From Pelomyxa schiedti (lineage: Eukaryota > Evosea > Pelobiontida > Pelomyxidae), in assembly GCA_020536535.1 (NCBI GenBank), contig JAHLWZ010000496.1, forward strand, positions 86,966 through 150,965: a stretch of 64,000 bases of DNA, read 5' to 3'. Under the pieces are notes generated by a model. It made no database searches, was not told the origin of the DNA, and saw only the letters and a list, made by a program, of their open reading frames with translations. The translations under genes were made by a program, and so were the position numbers. This document shows, one piece after another, positions 60,090 through 64,000 of this stretch. Every line of letters starts with the position of its first letter. The first letter of the stretch is position 1.

Positions 60090-62587
60090 TCATTGCAATT
60101 CTAATTCTACAAGCATCTTTGAAGTATGGTAAGAACAAGATTCGCATTTGGGAGCAGTTACTTTGGCAAGTAGGGCTGCAGACCAGTGATAGTCACGAAT
60201 AGACCCAGAGGGTGTACCCTTTCTCAAAACATTTTCTGGATCAACTGGTTTTTGTGTTGGAATGGTTTTTAACAAGGTGGTTTGTGATACCCTCGTCAGC
60301 AGAATCATAGAACTCGAAAATTTTCCCTTCTTTCTCATAGTACTTCTGCATGCAAGTTATTGTACTTTCAATGATTGAATTGGCCATGTCTTTATATCTT
60401 TTTGTGAAATTAGAATGAGGTTTGGCAAGTGCCTATACCCGTGATTCTTTAAACCCACGGCAGTCAGAAAGTTGAAGTTCACCCACATAGGACCGCGCCA
60501 CATATCCGTCGAATAAGCTGCATTATCTTTGGATACACTTGCAATTGGAACAACTATCACCAGTAAGGAAAAAAAAACAAACAAAAAGCGTTTAGCAAAA
60601 AGAGGTTCTACCTGTGTTGAAAGATGAGGGATCTTGAAGGAGCTGCAGAAGAGCTTGCAAGTGGTCTTCTGGAATGTCTTATAACTTTTTGAGTGCTATT
60701 ATAATATGGGCAGAAAAAGTTTATTACCTGGTAACAGCAGAGCTGTGAACATTGAAACTGCCTTCACCTCAGAATAGTTTCCGTCCATCATTCTATCAGT
60801 GTAGAACTTGAGAGATGAAGACCACAAGTCAGAGTGTATGCTGGATGATAATTCTGACGCTTGTGCCTGCCATTCCTCAGCCTGAAAAAAAAAAAGGTGT
60901 TAAGATGTTGTCAAGACATTTAGTGTAAGGTACTTTGTCTGTATCATTTAATTCCAACGCAATAAGGCTGAGGTAATTCATTTCTTGAGCAGCAAAGCAG
61001 GAGAAATCAATATTGTCCATAGTATAGGGGATTCCAAAGGCATTTTGATAATCCCAGCGGGGAGAGTTGTCCATGCCTTGTATATTTGTCTTTAGAATTG
61101 ATGAGTTACCTACTACAACGAACCTGATTCCCCACAGGGACAGTTCTCACTCTTCTGGACTCGCCATTCGAGAAGTCCTACATTATTCAACTATTTAGAG
61201 TTCAGTTCGACTTGGATAACGAATCGCACCATTTCCATTGCTATCTCGGTATTTCATGTCCCACTGAATATACTTTTCCAAACGAGGAAATGCGTACTGC
61301 AGGGAGGAGATATTTTTGGTAACCTAGCCAACGGTTATGCTTAAGAAAAAAAAAGTGTGCAGCAAACTTGATAGTTTTCCCAAACAGCCCAGGACAGCAG
61401 TGGGGGTTGTGTGTCCTCGATGTTGCTTATGCCATCAAAATCCATTTCACAAAGGATCTTGCCATCGGCAAGTTGTTTGGAGAGAACGGACTGCAGGAAT
61501 TGCCAACTTATATCTGGGTGGAACTATATGTGTAATGCATGAAATGAGAGGGGGTCGGCGTGCGTACCAAATTCATCGCGAATGAGTGGAAACAACTATC
61601 CCAGAGCCACATTTCTCTATGTGGCTCCCTGTCGGGAGTGGACCACATGTAGCTTTAAGGAAGACTATAAACAGGGAGAAATTTTGAGTTGGGGATACTT
61701 GATTGAACCTTCCGCAGTAAGAGTATTAACCTGTTTGTAAGTGAGAAAGCAAACTAAAATATAAGAAAACCTTCATCACACTGAAGCATTTTTTCAACAA
61801 TCGGTCCTTTCCAGGGTCAGAAAGCTGAGGAAGAACCGAAAATGACGACAGCCTTGCATCCATCACCTCGGAAAAATCTCCACCTGCTCCCTCAGTTGCC
61901 CTATCACATGCCTCACTCACGCTTCTACCGTAAGCCACGCCAATTGTTCCTTGACTAGTGTTGGTGAGTGCAATTGACTCAGTGCGCAACAGATCGGAGA
62001 CTATCCAGCAACCAAGGTCACTGTGCCAACTAGAGCTCTCCAGGGCGACACTGACTGACCCAGATACAAATCCAGTTAGTGTGTGCCATGCCGAAAAGGC
62101 CAAACCCAACAGGTCTGAAACAATCCAAATCAGATGGATGTTAGAAATGGCACGCAGTTAAGAGAATTAATAACAATAACAATAACTCTAGTAATAGCAA
62201 CAACGATAAGCGGTAGTAACAAAGGAGAGTAAATACAACAGAGAGGGGTTTGCCTTCCTCTCCCACAATACCTTGCTGCGTTGTGCCGTCAATGACATAC
62301 AGCACGTCGCCGGTGGCCACAACAACGTCGGAATCTGCCAGCTGCCCCGTCGACATCCCAAACGACACGGCCGTGGGCGCGGTCACGTACGCAAAGTCTA
62401 CGCCGTACGCCGTGGACGAAAACGCGCCGACAAAGTCGTGCGCCTCGTTGGACTCGCCGTCGAGCCCCGAGAACGCAAACAGCTCCCCGCCCCCGTACAC
62501 GTCGGGCACGTTGGCGTAGCCCACAGACGTCGCGGCAGCCATCGCCGCCACGGCCACAGCCACTTCGACCCACAACCGCCGAACCAT
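60090..62587 (-). CDS. Secreted GH63-like glycoside hydrolase
   Basis: A multi-exon gene for an extracellular or lysosomal glycosidase. The N-terminus MVRRLWVEVAVAVAAMAAATSVG is a signal peptide. A beta-rich N-terminal domain follows (ELFAFSGLDGESNEAH, SVALESSSWHSDLG). The (alpha/alpha)6 catalytic domain then shows MWLWDSCFHSFAMN, KILCEMDFDGISNIEDTQPPLLSWAVW, YAFPRLEKYIQWDMKYRDSNGNG, MDNSPRWDYQNAFG with an acidic residue expected to be catalytic, YSTDMWRGPMWVNFNFLT and RDYHWSAALL. The wording matches the GH63/GH37 clan (mannosyl-oligosaccharide glucosidase, mannosylglycerate hydrolase, trehalase). GH63 is the better fit from WLWDSCFH and RGPxWVN. The substrate is not decided. It is divergent from the small GC-rich gene at 62658. 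Internal splice borders are not fully resolved. Confidence 0.75.
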
Positions 62588-62657
62588 ACACCGCGTCGCT
62601 TGGTTTTTTGAGTTTGAGGCAACAAAAAAATTCGTCCAGTTGGACCACCACCAACAG

Positions 62658-63011
62658 ATGGACGCGACCACAACAACCACGAGGAGAAACAACGCAACTG
62701 GCTTTGACCACCCACTGGCACCTTGCGACGAAGCCGACGACGCAGCGACGAAGGCGAGGGCGGCGGCGCTGTCACGTGCTGTGTGGGTGTCGCGTGTTGT
62801 GTGGGATTTGGTCGTGGCGTGGCTGGTGCCCCAGCTCAGAGCCCCCTGCCGGCGCCGCCTCGACGGCGCGACCCCACCCCCCGCCGCCGGGATGTCGCCC
62901 GAGCAGGCGGCGACGCTGTGCGGGGTGGCCGAGGCGATGTCTGGGACTGCCCAAGTGTGCACACTTTTTATCGGGTTTATTAGTTTTCTCAGTCCAGAGA
63001 CGAGGAACTGA
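62658..63011 (+). CDS. Small GC-rich orphan protein
   Basis: About 117 residues, starting MDATTTTTRRNNATGF. A helical Ala/Arg-rich middle (AATKARAAALSRAVWV, WDLVVAWLVPQLRAPC) and a short hydrophobic end follow. The middle recalls the opening of the two orphan family proteins (helix, then a Cys-containing stretch), so it could be a truncated relative, but this is weak. The base composition is far richer in GC than the downstream region. It overlaps no family I know, and a missing downstream exon is possible. Confidence 0.4.
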   Translation: MDATTTTTRRNNATGFDHPLAPCDEADDAATKARAAALSRAVWVSRVVWDLVVAWLVPQLRAPCRRRLDGATPPPAAGMSPEQAATLCGVAEAMSGTAQVCTLFIGFISFLSPETRN

Positions 63012-63586
63012 GACGGAAAAAAAAGGCGTTTTCTACAAGACCATCGGCCACGGGGTGCAACCGTTTGCAGGACTCAGCGTGGGCTGGATGCTGAGAACAG
63101 CCAAAAACCTAATTTTTTTTCCTTTTCGTTTGTGTGCACACCAAATGAAGGGGAAAAAAAATTCCCCCGATCGCGGGGTGTGCACACAGTTTGCACCACG
63201 CCAACGGCCGACAGACACACCAATGTGCTTCCCACCCCAAAAAAATCAGGCACAGCCTGGACCATTTTTTTGTTTTTGTCGATTTGGGTCCGATCGGACT
63301 TTCTACACTCTTTCACGCGCGAGATGGTTCGGTCCTGAATGCTTTGTGATGGTGTTCAGGACCGTGTGGTTTTTGTATTTGGCAGAGCACACAATAGACA
63401 AGGACCCCCAAGCATAATCAAAACTTTTTCCCTTAAAAAAAACCCCGATTAATCGTAAACCCCGAGTTAAGGCAAACATTGTACCGCAAAGCCAAGACTC
63501 TGTCTGAGAGAAACTTGAAACAGTTTTGTGATGCTACTGTAGGGTGTTTAACTAACATTTGTCTTTTTTTTTTTTTTGTTTAGACA
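63012..63586. other. Intergenic region
   Basis: This holds a long poly-T tract ending in TTTAG just before the ATG at 63587, which resembles a 3' splice site, so an upstream non-coding or short exon may exist. GTGTGCACAC-type palindromic words recur near 63140 and 63180. I see no gene. Confidence 0.35.
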
Positions 63587-64000
63587 ATGTCAACTAGAAA
63601 AACACGCTCTAAACATGTTTACATTTGTGATTTTGTTTATGAGCAGTTAAAAAAGCTGGCAACAGCAAAAGGAAAGCCTATTACTGAAGTTGTTGAAGCA
63701 GCTTGCTGTAAGGAGCTCCATTTGCAACCACAGAACAATTATTGCCCTGTTACAGCAGATCCTGTAACACAAGCTGTGTTCATACGCTGGTTATCCACTT
63801 ACATTAGTGCCAAAAAGCTACCTGAAGTTCTTGCTGCTGCTTATGCATATGTTTTTCTGAACTCTACAATCATTTAACAATAACATCAGTGTTGCATCAC
63901 TGGTCAACCTGTGGATGTGAAAGCCTTACCATCTCGCACTGACATCCCAAGGATTATTGGTGCTTTGAATGAGTTGGATCAACAACACCTTGCTGCAGAG
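63587..64000 (+). CDS. Partial gene with ribbon-helix-helix-like N-terminus (runs off the window)
   Basis: The first exon encodes about 96 residues. After MSTRKTRSK comes HVYICDFVYEQLKKLATAKG and KPITEVVEAACCKEL, which has the strand-helix-helix pattern of CopG/Arc-type DNA-binding domains. A second helical part (VFIRWLSTYISAKKLPEV, AAAYAYVFL) follows before a stop at 63877. The next stretch reads DIPRIIGALNELDQQHLAAE in an open frame to the window end, so an intron near 63870-63900 may continue the gene. Family not otherwise recognised. It could also be part of a mobile element, since ribbon-helix-helix folds are rare in eukaryotic chromosomes. Confidence 0.45.

Overview
The window is nuclear DNA from a gene-dense, intron-rich protist. 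Genes lie on both strands, often only 60-400 bp apart, and most are broken by short GT-AG introns of about 40-100 nt. TAA, TAG and TGA all end genes, so the code looks standard. I infer an Archamoebae-type amoeba (Pelomyxa/Mastigamoeba-like). The cysteine desulfurase is of the NIF type that Archamoebae use in place of the mitochondrial ISC type. The phosphoglycerate dehydrogenase resembles the Bacteroides/Entamoeba type. Two single-exon orphan proteins look like members of a lineage-specific expanded family. BBS1 implies a flagellum. The taxon is inference; no rRNA is present to settle it.

Layout. 0-9.5 kb: ILEI-BTB protein, PH-HMA protein, SRA (methyl-DNA reader) protein, orphan family member, alpha/beta hydrolase and a 5'-nucleotidase-like metallophosphoesterase. 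9.6-12.3 kb: a repeat-rich stretch with direct and inverted diverged duplications and no confident gene. 12.3-20.8 kb: a repeat protein with a possible N-myristoylation site, NIF-type cysteine desulfurase, a secreted orphan, a synapsin homologue and a secreted transglutaminase. 21.0-24.3 kb: two long exons that splice in frame into an adenylate kinase-RING-VWA-Hint protein. 24.7-39.2 kb: TRRAP/Tra1, the giant pseudokinase scaffold of SAGA/NuA4. 39.5-49.8 kb: BBS1, a coiled-coil protein with a remarkable palindromic intron, phosphoglycerate dehydrogenase with apparent frame breaks, a dynamin-family GTPase and a second orphan family member. 49.9-63.0 kb: actin, eIF5A, a UBL-VWA-E2 ubiquitin-conjugating protein, cytosolic HSP70 and a secreted GH63-like glycosidase. 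The right edge holds a small orphan and a truncated gene with a ribbon-helix-helix-like start.

How the genes relate. There are no operons. Housekeeping genes (HSP70, actin, eIF5A, TRRAP) are mixed with chimeric multidomain genes. Two of these chimeras carry ubiquitin-pathway domains joined to VWA domains (RING-VWA-Hint and UBL-VWA-E2). The most striking observation is the 81-nt intron at 42454-42534. It consists of GT, then an exact 76-nt reverse complement of the exon just upstream, then CAG. This looks like recent intron birth by inverted duplication. Many boundaries of multi-exon genes were deduced by eye from reading-frame continuity and protein-family expectation. Outer coordinates are firmer than internal splice sites.
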